This document shows positions 12,741-24,590 of a DNA stretch of 64,000 bases, one piece after another. The DNA lies in NCBI RefSeq assembly GCF_003254395.2, contig NC_037648.1, positions 3,823,868 to 3,887,867 of the forward strand, written 5' to 3'. This stretch comes from Apis mellifera. Lineage: Eukaryota; Arthropoda; Insecta; Hymenoptera; Apidae. Position 1 is the stretch's first letter. Each line of letters begins with the position of its first letter. The position numbers and the translations under genes are program-made. The notes beneath the pieces are model-generated. The model did not search any database. It had not been told where the DNA came from and saw nothing but the letters and a program-made list of their open reading frames with translations.

Positions 12741-13237
12741 CGCGCTATTGTGCGCTTCTTTCGAATAATTAATTTTTATATTGTTTATTTGTATATTTTC
12801 TTAGCTATTGATTGATGTGCTTATTAGTTTTTCTTAGTTATCTTTATTTTAAAATTTTTGTGTCATTTTGTCCTTTGTCTGATTGATTTCTATTATTTTT
12901 ATTATCCATTTGAGAGCAACTTTGATTATTGATAAAATAATCGATAATTGATTGATATCGATTCATATTTAACAATATGACAGCATCTTCTTTTGGCATA
13001 GTACTTTTTATATATGATGAGATGCATATAGACGAGATATTTTATATAGAGTATTAATATATTCATAGAATATTTGTAGGATTAATTCTAAAAGTTAAAA
13101 TAAACAAAATATATATATATATATATATAATAAATATTAAAACTCGATTTATTAAGCAATCGAAGTTTCGCTTCATCTCTAACTCAAATATAATATATAA
13201 TTCAATTAATAAAGAATTTAATTTAAAAATTTATAGT

Positions 13238-13290
13238 TTGAAATAAATATTTTTGTATTCAAACTTTTATGATTTTTTTTTAATCCTTTG
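13238..13290 (+). repeat. Dispersed repeat family B, possible copy 2
   Basis: AAATATTTTTGTATTCAAAC followed by TTTTATGATTTTTTTTTAATC resembles the family core. The match is short and in A+T-rich DNA, so chance similarity is possible. Confidence 0.35.
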
Positions 13291-13740
13291 AGAATTGATT
13301 TTTTTTACGAATATATAATTTAATATTCTAGATTTATATTTATTTTCTGCATATTTACGTTTATTTCTTAGAGAGAATTATAATAAAATTTTGAAAAATG
13401 AAATTGTTATTAATTCTAGCATCTCTTGATATCTAGTTAGTAGTTTATTTCTTGATTTATGACTACCTTCATCTTATAACAAAATATCTATCTTGTCCAT
13501 AAATAACTAAAATTGCTAAACTGCTATTGCATCGCTATTAAATAAATGATAATTAAAATATAATGCCAATAAATTATAATTAGCAATAACTTTTAATCTT
13601 TTACAAAAACGTAAAAATATTCATGTATATAGTACAATAATTTATATATAGAAGTTTTTTTTCGACAGAAAATCATGGTAAAGCAGTAAGATCATAAAAT
13701 AATATTTTTAATATTAATTTGCATATTTATAATGATATAT

Positions 13741-13772
13741 TAAAAAAAAAAAGAAAAGAAAAGAAAAGAAAG
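13741..13772. repeat. Poly-A / (AAAAG)n low-complexity tract
   Basis: An A run grades into three to four AAAAG units. It could be an old retroposition tail, but no source sequence is visible upstream. Confidence 0.9.
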
Positions 13773-14569
13773 TATTAAAATTTTAAAGTTTAATTTTCAA
13801 TATAATACAATATTTTCTTGAAAACAAAGTACAATTCATTATGCAAAATTTCATTAAAATAAGAATTAATTTTGATAATACAATTTGATTGAATTCGTAC
13901 GACATATACGCTTTCACGACTAATTGTCAACAGAAATAATCTAATAATCAAAAAATTATGATATAAATAAATATAAAAGAAAGAAAAAAACTATGGTGTC
14001 TTTTAAAAATTTTTAAAAAATTCGTTTAATAAAGAACATCGATTATTTCGCCTATACTAAAAGAGTTAAACATAACCTAAGATACAATAATGTTAATTCG
14101 CTCTTCGTCAGACCTTATGTCGAAACTTGCCTTTAATTATCGATAAATAGAGGTTCTGTTAGGTAGCACGAAACGCCAATATTCATACTCAGGAACTAGT
14201 TCATGTAAATCGATGATATCGTAGACATTGTTTTATTAATAAGTCCTTTAATTAACCAACTAATAATGTTATCGCGATATATATTTATATAATTTTAAAA
14301 ATTAACATTTTGTTGAAATTACACGTTCTCACTTTATATTCTCTCCAATATTCTTCTTATTCTAATTCAATGTTCTCACTCCGACAACTTTTCATTTTCT
14401 TTTCAATTTTCGAAATCAATAATTATCTTTTTATTATCGCAGAGCAATTGCAATATTCACGTTGTCTGTCAGAAATATCAGATAATTAATCCTAATCCTA
14501 TAGGAAAGGAAAAAAAAAGATCCATTTTATCAAAAATCTACCACAAGTTACGTAAGAAACTGTCATCTC

Positions 14570-14800
14570 TTTTCAACCCTCGGCATTGTTGCGTAATAAA
14601 ACCGATCTGTTTCTTGCTCTGAGTAGTAGGAAGCTCGGTTTACCGTAGTTCCCACAGAGTGACCTCTGCGGGGAGTCCAGCCATCCGGAAAGGAAATCCA
14701 AAAAGATAATTTTACCCCATCTGTTTACAGTAGACAGTGCGTCAAGCGTGTCAACTATTGCACATTGACGTGCACAAGTCATGCTAACTTGTGATCTTTT
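14570..14800. other. G+C-richer island 9
   Basis: Balanced DNA including CTCTGCGGGGAGTCCAGCC near 14664. A 69-codon minus-strand frame covers it. No recognised product; it may be regulatory DNA. Confidence 0.3.
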
Positions 14801-15589
14801 TTAATTTGATTTGTTCAATAAGGCAAATTGCATGATTTCAATTATGTGTGATAAAAATATTGTGATAAAAATGTTAAATTTTTATTTCAAAAACAGTATT
14901 ATGTTTCGATTTTTATGATCGAATTTTATTTTATATACGATTCGAAATTTATATTTTTGTTTCTATTTTGAATCATGGAATAAGTTAGAATAAAAAAAAT
15001 TAAAAATGAAAGACAATTCCTATTTTAAGAAACAGAAAGATTTAGATGTTCTATTTAGAAAAACGTAAATGAAAAATCATTTATAAGAGAATTTAGTAAT
15101 GGATTAAAAAAATGGATTAAAATATTAAAATAATGTCTTTTCATGTTTGGCAATCTATTGCTTGATATTCTATTATTTCATTCGGTGAGACAATTAATTT
15201 GAAATCGAATAATTCAATATTCTTTTGTTAGCATTTAAAACAGAGTTTAGAGGAAAAATTTTATAATTTTAATATTTTTTTTTAAATATTGATCATTTTC
15301 TTTTAAGTTTGTCAATAAAAATAAAACTAAATATGATATAATTAAGATAATAATAAATTATAAATAATAACGATAAATCTATATATCGTAATAATATAAA
15401 TCTATGTGTTTTGTTCATTATTATTTCTTATGATTTTTATCATTCGTTATTGTTTCTTATTTAATTACTTTTTTTTATAACCTAAAAGCGAATATTTAAA
15501 TTAAGAAATCAAAAATTAAATAAAATTAATTCCTTGAGAATTAAGAATTAAGAATTAAGAATTATAATTTTTATAATTGGTGAAAGCTG
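14801..15589. other. A+T-rich stretch with a 7-bp repeat
   Basis: A+T-rich DNA ending in (AGAATTA)n at about 15537-15563, a tandem array of about four 7-bp units. No gene seen. Confidence 0.75.
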
Positions 15590-15780
15590 GTCTATATCAT
15601 AAATGACTTTTGCTGCCATCTATAGAGACAATATTGAATATTAAAGCTGATGTGACGGACATTGTTTGTAGACAATCCTGTCGTTAATGTGACGAATTAT
15701 GCATGTGATCTATCTACGGATAATGTCGTGCAACATCTAATCTGATACAAGATGATTTTCTAGTTAACTAAAGGACAGTG
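15590..15780. other. G+C-richer island 10, small
   Basis: A 190-bp patch of balanced composition with CTGCCATCTATAGAGACAAT, then GTGACGGAC and GTGACGAAT words. Isolated, with no coding frame. Possible conserved element. Confidence 0.25.
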
Positions 15781-16819
15781 TTATTAGGCTATCTTTAAAT
15801 ATTTGAATAAACTTATACAGATATTAAATTCATATAAACCATCGAATAAACAAAATGTAAAAGAAACAGTGTTCAATCATTGTAATTACATTAGTAATTC
15901 TATTCAATTATTTTTTTATTAATTAGTTAAAGGTTAATTTATTATAAAAATTTTTTAAAATTTGTTTCTATGTTACGGTCTTATTTTTATAAAAATATTT
16001 TCATAAATATTCATTTTATAAAAATATTTCTATTACAATAAATTATGAATAAAAATCATTCTTGCGAAAGCAATTATCTAATAGTGATTATATTCGTATA
16101 TAATAATCTAATCTAAAAGAAATTGAAAAATTAATAAATTATTAGATTGGATTTTATTCGTTTACTACAATAATTATTCATGATTTATTTTTTATACGAT
16201 TAAAAACTATAATTATAATTTATCATAATTATTATATACATATATGTTCAGAATATAATTTTATTATAAATTAAATTTTTCTAATAATTTTAATACTTTC
16301 GCTATAAATTACTAATTACATCATTTGAAATATCAATATCCAAAAAAGAAATATCAAATATCCAAATATGAATGACATATATAGAAATCATATTGACAAA
16401 AGCATAATTATCAAAATGTAAATTTAACAAAAACTTTTTATGAATATCTCTGAAAAATAAAAAAAAAATTAAACTATACTATAGTAGAACTAAAATTGAA
16501 TATTAAAAATTCGTTCAAAAAAAAATTGTTGATAATATATGAAGATCATTAAAACCGATGAAGAGACCACTTCTATATAATTTCAAATAATTATATGTTT
16601 TTTATTTCTTTTGATCGAGAAAATTATCATAATCAAGTAAGAGAGAATTGCCAACTAAAATATATGTTGAAATTAATTTAATTAATTAATTAACTTAATT
16701 TCAGCATAATAAATTCAACAATTAATTTTTCAAAAACCGTTGCCAATCGTATGATATGCCTATCTTAACAATAAATTTCATTCTCTTTTTTAAAGAATCA
16801 ATCAATCTTTTCGAGAAAT
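15781..16819. other. A+T-rich non-coding stretch
   Basis: Featureless apart from alternating TTAATTAA words at about 16670-16700. No gene, RNA or repeat element recognised. Confidence 0.8.
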
Positions 16820-17230
16820 TTACCTCGCTGAGTTTTCCTGTGAATAGAGGCGCTCGATCGTTGAAAGATTCTTTACTTTCTCTTTCTCTTTCTTTCTTTC
16901 TTTCTCTTTCAGCTGCGCATCGAATGAAAAGTGGATGAGTGTGGATGGATGAGGAGAGCGCGATCAAAGATTCCTGATGTTCTTCTCTGACGGATTGTCA
17001 ATATATATTCGTGTATAACGCGACGATGTCCACCTGCGGAGAGCCTCGATAACGATCGAACTCGACGCCACGTCATGTCTTTTAGCGGATGCGGCCCTTT
17101 TCACCCGTGATCGAGAAAGAAGTGGCAGAGCAAGTGATGGATGTGTCAATCTTGATTGCAGCGGTAAATGTGTTTAGCGATAGACATTTGGGGTCTGACA
17201 TCGTTTCGTACTTACGCTCATGATTAAAAA
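16820..17230. promoter_or_regulatory. G+C-richer island 11 with Exd/Pbx-like inverted site
   Basis: The island starts with a (TTTC)n tract (about 16876-16910) and GTGGATGAG repeats near 16930-16952. CpG-rich DNA follows, ending in CAATC-TT-GATTG at 17147-17158, an inverted pair of TGATTG-type half-sites. Overlapping frames are open on both strands, which argues against either being coding. Regulatory use is inference. Confidence 0.3.
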
Positions 17231-17458
17231 AATGGTTACTTTTAAATGGCTATTTTAATTTTGGACAATGAATTCTTTCTTCACGTTTTATTTATTACAT
17301 ATTTATTATTATATTTATTTATTATATTTACTTATTATATTCATTATATTTACATTCAATATTTATTGAATTATTTAAATACGGTTATTTATTATAGAAA
17401 TGAAAGTAAATACTATTATTTTTATTAGTTGTTTGATTAAATATTTTTTTTATAATTT

Positions 17459-17581
17459 TTTATACATTTTATACTTACTTTATAATAGTAAATTATTTTG
17501 CTGAGTATTGAATTTGTGTTACTTTATACTTTTTATACTTACTTTATAATAGTAAATTATTTTGCTGAATATTGAATTTGT
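17459..17581. repeat. Tandem duplication, period 64 bp
   Basis: Positions 17459-17517 and 17523-17581 match over 59 bp with about two mismatches. The shared words are ATACTTACTTTATAATAG, TAAATTATTTTGCTGA and TATTGAATTTGT. The high identity makes this one of the youngest multi-base duplications in the window. Confidence 0.95.
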
Positions 17582-18359
17582 ATTAATAATTTATTATTTC
17601 GTTAAATAATTCATATGGAAGAAAAGAGTAAAATTTTGGAATATTTGAGTTTAATTGGAATATTTTTGATATTTCATTTAGGAATATAATATATTTTAAT
17701 TTTATATTATATTATATATTATTTAGTTTTTCTAATGAAAGTAATTTATTCATATAAAATTCATCATCGTAAGTGTATCATTTGTAAATTAAATAGTGTA
17801 TCGAATGTAAATTAAAAATTTTGATCTAAATATCATATTCATATTCTTATTATTATTGATATTATAATTAAATAATTTTAAGCACAATCTTCATATCAAG
17901 AATTAATAAAATATAAATATAAAATTTTATTTCAAATATACATTTTATATATTTGTAAAATAAATAAGTTATAAATAATTTAAAAATTAAATAAAAATAT
18001 AAATTAATATAAATGTATAAATCAAAATAAATATTTCGATATTAATAATCAAATTATCAATAAAATGAATTATGTGACTTACAATTACACTTTAGTAATT
18101 CTAAATAAAAAAAAAATCATATAATTTAATTTGACATTTAATAATTGTATTATTCAATGCAATTGTTTTGAAAAATAAAATGTACTCAATATTATATGAA
18201 AAATTAAACTGAAACAAAAACAAAAAAACAAAAGTCTAGAGTGACTACTCTAATATTCGATAATAAAATAATTTAATATATATATTGTAAAAATATTAAA
18301 TTTTTCTTATGGTTGACAATTAAAATTTTAATTACATTTATTTCATTTATAAAACTACA

Positions 18360-18890
18360 ATAAATGTTAGATATATGTCTAAGAATCGAATCCAAATTGT
18401 GTAATTATTAAATACTGGTATTGAAATTTAATTGAATATAATTTGACTCAGAATTTCCTTTCTATTCTAAAAAAAATCTCAAAACTCGAATTTGCATTTT
18501 GCATGAAATAGTAATATCGAAATTTAATCTTAATATGGTTAGATCAAAGTTCTTTTTCTATTTTAAAAAAAAATATCTTAAAAATCAAGATCTAAACTTT
18601 GCACTTATAATAGAATTAAATTTAATTTTAACGATTCGATTAGAGTTCAAAGTTCCTATTCTAGAAAAATGTCAGAATCTGAACTTTGCACTTATGAAAT
18701 AACGATATTAAAATTTAATAAATTATTAATATATATTAATATATAGCTCAATCAAAACTCGGAATTTTCTTTCTATTTTAGAAAAAAATCTTAAAAATTG
18801 AACTTAAAATACATTATTTAGAATAATAAAATATTGAAAAATTCTATGATTGAACTCTGATTATCTTTTCGAAAAACAATAAGTGGAAGA
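18360..18890. repeat. Degenerate tandem array, unit about 85-130 bp, 4-5 copies
   Basis: Each unit has the same order of words: a GAAATTTAAT-like segment, an ATCAAAGTTC-like segment, TTCTATTCTA or TCTATTTTA with an A run, then AAAATC...GAATCTGAACTTTGCACTTAT-like text. Copies start near 18400, 18490, 18605, 18702 and 18825. Spacing varies because of indels. The units drive a repetitive frame with LNFAL twice, which is not evidence for a protein. Confidence 0.75.
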
Positions 18891-19339
18891 AATAGAGAAT
18901 CAAATGTCATAAAAATAAATATATTAATAATATTCATATTGTTTCAAAGTGATCCTTTCAATAATAAAAATAATTACAAAACATTTATGACATAATAATA
19001 TTTTTATCTAACATTTACTCACGATATTAAATATTATTAAAATTAGCAGAAATTAATTCGAAAATTTTTTTCATAAGAATCATATAAACCACTTCATCCT
19101 ATGCAATTCCAATATTTTCAATTTTTAATTTTCATATAATACAATAAAACATCGAACGCTCGAGACCTAATTTAATTGAAAATATTATTACCTATGATAA
19201 CAATGTTATAGAATAGATTAAAAAATAGATTAAAAAAATTTTAATTTGAATGGGATAAAATGGCTTAAATAAACAAAAATAAAAGATAGACAAACTCGAA
19301 TACATTGACAATTATATATGGACGAATTCTAAATATCGT

Positions 19340-19700
19340 AATTATATGGACCGAAAATGCAAAACAGATTAAGCTTCAAGCCACATTTCGAAGGCAAAGA
19401 AATTCGAATTAACATGGCAGAGAAAGAGAGAGAGAGAGAGAGAACGAGAGAGAGAGAGAGAGAGAAGAGAAAGTATAACGATTTCCACCTTGAACATACG
19501 CTTCCCTCGTAAAACTGATCTTTAAGATGTGTCAAACACGAGCTTCGCATAGATCAGGAAACGGAGTTTAATGCGAATTCGCAGACAAAAGAATGGGCCA
19601 CGGACACGAGAAAGGGAGATTCCTTCGAGAAGGAGGAGATTTATTTCGTGGGAATGAATCAGGTGCAACATTTCTTTTTATCGACCGAGATATAATAATA
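19340..19700. other. G+C-richer island 12 with GA microsatellite
   Basis: Balanced DNA surrounding the (GA)n tract. A 73-codon minus-strand frame crosses the tract and is low-complexity. It may be open or regulatory chromatin; nothing specific is recognised. Confidence 0.3.
19419..19470. repeat. (GA)n microsatellite, interrupted
   Basis: Two GA runs (about 19425-19442 and 19446-19464) are separated by AACG, with AGAAA flanks. GAGA-type sequence. Confidence 0.95.
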
Positions 19701-21109
19701 CTTGATGCTGCGTAACGATTAATGAAGATATCATATTAATAGATATCATGATTTGGAAGATGTGGAAAGAACATGGAGATGGTAGAAGACGAATTTCAAT
19801 TGGTTTCTATCTAATTGAATTGAAATAGTTAAAGAGGTGTCTGGAAGAAAGAAATAGCGACATAATATTACAACAAAATATCTTCTGATTTTCAATGTTT
19901 CTCGAGAATTTGTAATATATTCAAATATATATATTCAATATATACTTATTCATGTAGATTTAATATTTTTTTTTCTTAATAACATATGTAAAAGGAGATT
20001 AAATAAGAAAGTTGATAGTTGGTATTTTTTTTTCTACAAATTTAATTTATTCATGTGAAAAAATGAATGTAAGAATGTGAGAAAAATCATAGCTCATATA
20101 TGATGAAGTATATAGAAAAAATTTTATTTGAAGATAGTAGAATTTTTATATATTTTCCGCTAAATTCAAATCTGTCTATTACCTTAGATTTAGAAAATAA
20201 ATGGATAATCGATCGATCAATTACAAAAATATTTTAATGATACTAATTTTTCCAATTGCGACGTTTAATATTTAATCTTGTGAAATCAAATTTATAATCA
20301 TATAATTTTTTTTTCAAGATATATTGCATTGAAGTTGAGAAATAGTGAAAATCATTGGAATATGCTATCATTTTATCTTGTATTTTATAAAATTCATGAG
20401 AAAATATAAGAATTATTTATTATTCGAATTTGTATAAATGAAATGTATATTATTTTATAAATAATTTATGTATATTAATATTATAAATAAGTTACATAAA
20501 CTAATTAAGTATTTTATCTCTTCAAAAAGATTTTAAAATTTATTTGCAAACATCATCATTTCAAGTAATCTATTTTTTTTCTCATTTAAATTAATTGATT
20601 TTTTCTTATTTTTATTTTCGCTAAAAATTGTTCAAACATTAATTCAGAACATTATTATACATTTATGCGAATATTTTATCTTTCAAATAAAATTTGAAAT
20701 TATATAAGTATAAAGATCATTATTTCAAATAAATTTATTTTTTTTATTAATTAGATTATTTAATTGTTAATTACTTGATTTTTTATTTCAAAATTAGATA
20801 CTTTTATTTCATGGTTTAGAGCATTATCATATTTATAGGCAAATATTTGTGAAATTCAACTTACATGAACTCCCATTAACTGAATGAAAAATCACAGTTA
20901 GCGAGTATAATTAAGTGGATTTTTTATTATTCGATTGACCTACTTACATGAACTCGTTTATTCCCCAGACAGGTTCATATAAATAGAGTTTTATTACTGG
21001 ATATTAGATTCAGAGATGAAAAATCTTTTCTTAACAAAAAATAACGAGTATTTATATTTATATTTGAAAATATTTATTTTAAAAAAGAATTCGTGTAAAT
21101 ATCCCCAGA
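19701..21109. other. A+T-rich stretch
   Basis: A+T-rich DNA holding the decayed duplication at 20520-20860. No gene or RNA seen. Confidence 0.75.
20520..20860. repeat. Decayed tandem duplication, period about 170-180 bp
   Basis: ATCATCATTTCAAGTAATCT near 20550 and ATCATTATTTCAAATAAATT near 20717 begin two copies. Both continue with a T run, TTTAATT-like text, TTGATTTTTTC/A, a CAGAACATTATTATA / AGAGCATTATCATA pair and GCGAATATTT / GCAAATATTT in the same order. Confidence 0.7.
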
Positions 21110-21420
21110 TTTATATCATTAAGGTTGAACATAGGTTGAAGTAACGTTGTTAAGTATCGCTTGAGGGGACTTGGTCAAGAAATAAGGGGTAGTATCTGAT
21201 TCAACGAATAGCGTATAACCCTCCTCTCTTGTGCAATCAAATATCAGGGGTGCGTTCGATAGAGATTATCAGGAAAATTGCGATACGAGTGAATAGAGTA
21301 GACTTACACGTGTAATACCTGGGAATATTAATTTTATGACTCAGCATGATAACTTGAACGATATAAAAACGAAGTGACGAGAAATACAAGATATGATAAA
21401 AAAGGAAAAAGGTTATGGAT
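21110..21420. other. G+C-richer island 13 with helically spaced direct repeat
   Basis: AGGTTGAA occurs at 21122-21129 and 21133-21140, spaced 11 bp, about one helical turn. CTTGAGGGGACTTGGTCAAG and AATAAGGGGTAG follow. No open frame. Candidate for paired factor binding. Confidence 0.3.
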
Positions 21421-22619
21421 TTAAAAATTTTACTTATTAAAGTTATATAAATTTGGTCATTATGTCTTTTGAAATATAATAAAATATCGATTATTTAAAT
21501 TTCAATATTTAAATTATTTGTGAATAATATGAATCAGGACAAGTCGGATATATGTATTTAAGCTAGATATGTTCTTTTTATATAATAATATAATGTGTAT
21601 AAAAATTATTTGATTTCTAATTGTTTCATATATTCATAAATTAGATTTATGAAATCTTATTAAAAAATAAAAAAATTATTTCTTTTACATGATAAATGTT
21701 TCAAAGTGATCTCAATTTATTTGTATTTAATTTCTATTATATTTGTAACTTGTGAAATTTTTGAAATAGATAATGTAGAACAAAGATATGAAGAATACGC
21801 ACATATTATGTTTTTCAATGCTAATTTGTTTTTTTAATAGATTTAGAGAATCATGTCTTTTATACGATAAATGTTTCAAAATAATTTCAACTTATGTTTT
21901 TATTGTATTTATAATTTTGAATCAAAATAATTAAAAATAGGCAATGAGCATATTATATAATTATTTCGATTTGATAATAAAAATTCGATGATTTTCGAGA
22001 TCGAATCTTGAAATTTTCTAATTTGTTTTTTGTTTTTACAAATCGAAACCAATGAACTCAATTACAAACAAAAATTTACTAAGACAGTAATATTTTTCCA
22101 AAATAAATATTTTTGTAGATTTGAAAAACGGCTTTTTCCTCTATTGACTAAATTTTGACAATATTATCTTTTAATTTGTTTCTTGTTTTACAATCAAAAA
22201 TGAAATCGAAGAGTAATTTATTTTAAATATTATAAAAATGAATGTTAGGAATGATTATGATTATATATAATTTTAGAATTGATTATTATAAACGACAAGC
22301 GTTTTGTTTAATCGATGTATTCAAATTTTTACTAGAAATTATAATTTTAATAAAAATTATTTGATTAAAAAATCATATTATGCAAGTAATTCGTAAATCG
22401 AATAATAATTGTCAAATTTGTATGAAAAAAGAATATATATAATCTGCAATTAATCTTGATTTATTAAGAAAGATATATTTTATAAATATAATATGTAAAA
22501 TTACGTTTCATTAATTTCAAGAAATATAGAAAATATATGTATCATATAATTTTATTACGGACAATAATCAAATAATATCAAATAAAAAATAATATTAAAC
22601 AAATTAATTCAGATCGAAT
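21421..22619. other. A+T-rich stretch
   Basis: Contains the duplication at 21640-21950. The remainder is unstructured A+T-rich DNA with no gene. Confidence 0.75.
21640..21950. repeat. Decayed tandem duplication, period about 175 bp
   Basis: TCTTTTACATGATAAATGTT at 21681 and TCTTTTATACGATAAATGTT at 21856 anchor two copies. Both are followed by TCAAAGTGATCTCAA / TCAAAATAATTTCAA and a TTATATTTGTAACTTG / TGTATTTATAATTTTG pair. Confidence 0.75.
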
Positions 22620-23300
22620 TCAATGATTCAAAGACGTTCGCAAAGACTTACTCGTCTATCAATCCTTCAATTGTTTTTAATTACTTGTCACAGAACAAAG
22701 AAACCATTTCCTCGACGAGGAATCAATTCACTTTGACCATCAAAGACCAACGAAACTATATTATGCCTCGGGTCGAAAGAGATCCATCTGTCTCTTTCTC
22801 CATGACATTCGAAACGAAGAGAAAAAAAAAGAGCGAAATGAAAAAAGAAAGTTGGGAAGTAATGTACGAGAGGTCTGGCAAAGGCGTCGGCTCTTTGATC
22901 ACTGTGTCTCGATGCCTTCAAGTTCTAACGATAAGTAAAACCATCACGAACGAATATCAATGCGGATAATACTTTTTCCCTTGGATTTTTGTATGAATGG
23001 CGGTTCATGGCGCGGTATGTCGCGCCGATCTCTTTATTTTTTCGCGGAACGACGAGAAGGACCGGTTTAGTTTCCCTTTGGCTGGAGTTATATTTAATTG
23101 GAGAATGATCGTGAATCGCGATACGCTCGAAACGAAAATCTTGTTAACTTTAATCCTTAACAAACAGTCTTCATTCTCGCTTCGTCGAGCACCATTCTAC
23201 GAACGTTCACTGTTTCTTCTGCATTTATTTTTTCTTTTCTCTTTTTCTCGAGTCGAGTTAATAAATACCGGATTTCTATTTAATTCAATGATAACTTCTG
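22620..23300. promoter_or_regulatory. G+C-richer island 14 with GC hairpin
   Basis: One of the most CpG-rich islands. It includes a stable inverted repeat GGCGCG/CGCGCC at 23009-23014 and 23021-23026 with a 6-nt loop. Open frames of 77-104 codons occur on both strands over the same bases. This points to composition, not coding. Regulatory role is inference. Confidence 0.35.
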
Positions 23301-23545
23301 ATGTATATTAATGTAAGTCTCCATTTATTTTGTATTAAAGGAGGATATATTTTTAGGTTAGGTTTAATATCGATTTCTTTTTTTTTTCTTTTTATTAGAT
23401 TAATTCTGCGATAATACATTCAAAATTCTTCAAAATAGTATTAAAGATTTCTATTTCACATGTATCTAACACTATCTAAAAACATTTAATGTTTTTAAAT
23501 TATTATATTATTATAACTATATTATATATAACTATAACTATATTA

Positions 23546-23552
<7 letters not shown>

Positions 23553-23595
<43 letters not shown>
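23553..23595. repeat. (TA)n microsatellite, about 21 units
   Basis: A pure TA tract of 43 bp flanked by imperfect ATTATATAT and ATTATAACTATATTAT words extending from about 23500 to 23660. Confidence 0.97.
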
Positions 23596-23602
<7 letters not shown>

Positions 23603-24444
23603 TATAAATTATATATATTATATATTATATATATTATAACTATATTATATTATTATAACTATTATATTTGTGTTTTATCATCATATATTTGTATGTAGTT
23701 TTTATTATACGGTTATGTAATTAATAAAGTATATTAACATATTTATATTTTATTTCGCATAATTATTTATTTATATTATATTATTTATCATTCCATTGAT
23801 AAAAAATAATTTTAGTTGCAAAGAATCGTTTATAAACTTTTTATTGAAATCGAACTATTATAATTAAAAATAGCAAGAATTATATAAAGAGCATACAATT
23901 TAGAGAAATAAGTTATCAGCATTAATGAAATATTTAAAATAAAGTAAGTAAATTTCTATTATAATAATATCAGAATAAGAGAAAAAAAAGATAGATTATT
24001 TGATTATTATATAAAATTTACCAATCTTATTAATCACCATTATTATAAAACTTTTTAACTTATGAAAATGAGAAACGTATGAATTAGAATTATTTTAATT
24101 GAAAAACAAAATTTTTTGAAAATGGAATATTATATAGTAGAAAATATATTATAAATTAATATAATAAATAAATATAAATGTTATACATATATTTGATATA
24201 TTTTTATTGCGATTAACGAAACTTTCGAAAAGACATTATTTATAAGATGATTTAATATATAGAATATTTAATATATTTAAACAAACACTGAAGTTTGTTG
24301 TATATAAAATATCGCTTTTTTATTGATATAAATAATTGATATAAATAAGTATTATAGTATAAGTTATAAGTTTGCATTTATAAAATAGAAACAAAATTAA
24401 CGAAGACAGAATCTCATCAATCTTATTCTATCTTTTATTATATC

Positions 24445-24590
24445 TCGTTTCATCTATAATATAAATTTCAATTGTTTATAATTTAATAAATTGTGATTAA
24501 TTAGCTTCGACTGATATTTCTGTATATCAACTCTTATGTTTATTTTAAAATCAATTTTCTAAAAATTTCACGAATATATTAATATCTTGT
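24445..24590 (+). repeat. Dispersed repeat family B, copy 3
   Basis: In order: TTTCATCTATAATATAAATT, AATTGTTTATAATTTA, TTAGCTTCGACTGATATTTC, TGTATATCAACTCTTATGTT, AAAATCAATTTTCTAAAAAT and TTTCACGAATATATTAAT. The same order occurs on the minus strand of 44101-44250, so the repeat unit is at least 145 bp. Confidence 0.7.

Larger units (their letters stand above)
12741..14569. other. A+T-rich stretch
   Basis: A+T-rich with a (TA) run at about 13111-13129, a possible family B copy at 13238 and an (AAAAG) tract at 13741. No gene, RNA or transposon recognised. Confidence 0.75.
17231..19339. other. A+T-rich stretch with tandem repeats
   Basis: Holds the 64-bp duplication at 17459 and the degenerate ~100-bp array at 18360-18890. 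No gene seen; the 67-codon frame at 18499 is a product of the repeat. Confidence 0.75.

Noticed and set aside
18499..18702. 67-codon frame with internal LNFAL repeat
   Set aside because: The repeat in the product comes from the degenerate DNA tandem array.
23353..23362. TTAGGTTAGG, the insect telomere unit twice
   Set aside because: Two units are expected by chance and no longer array is present.
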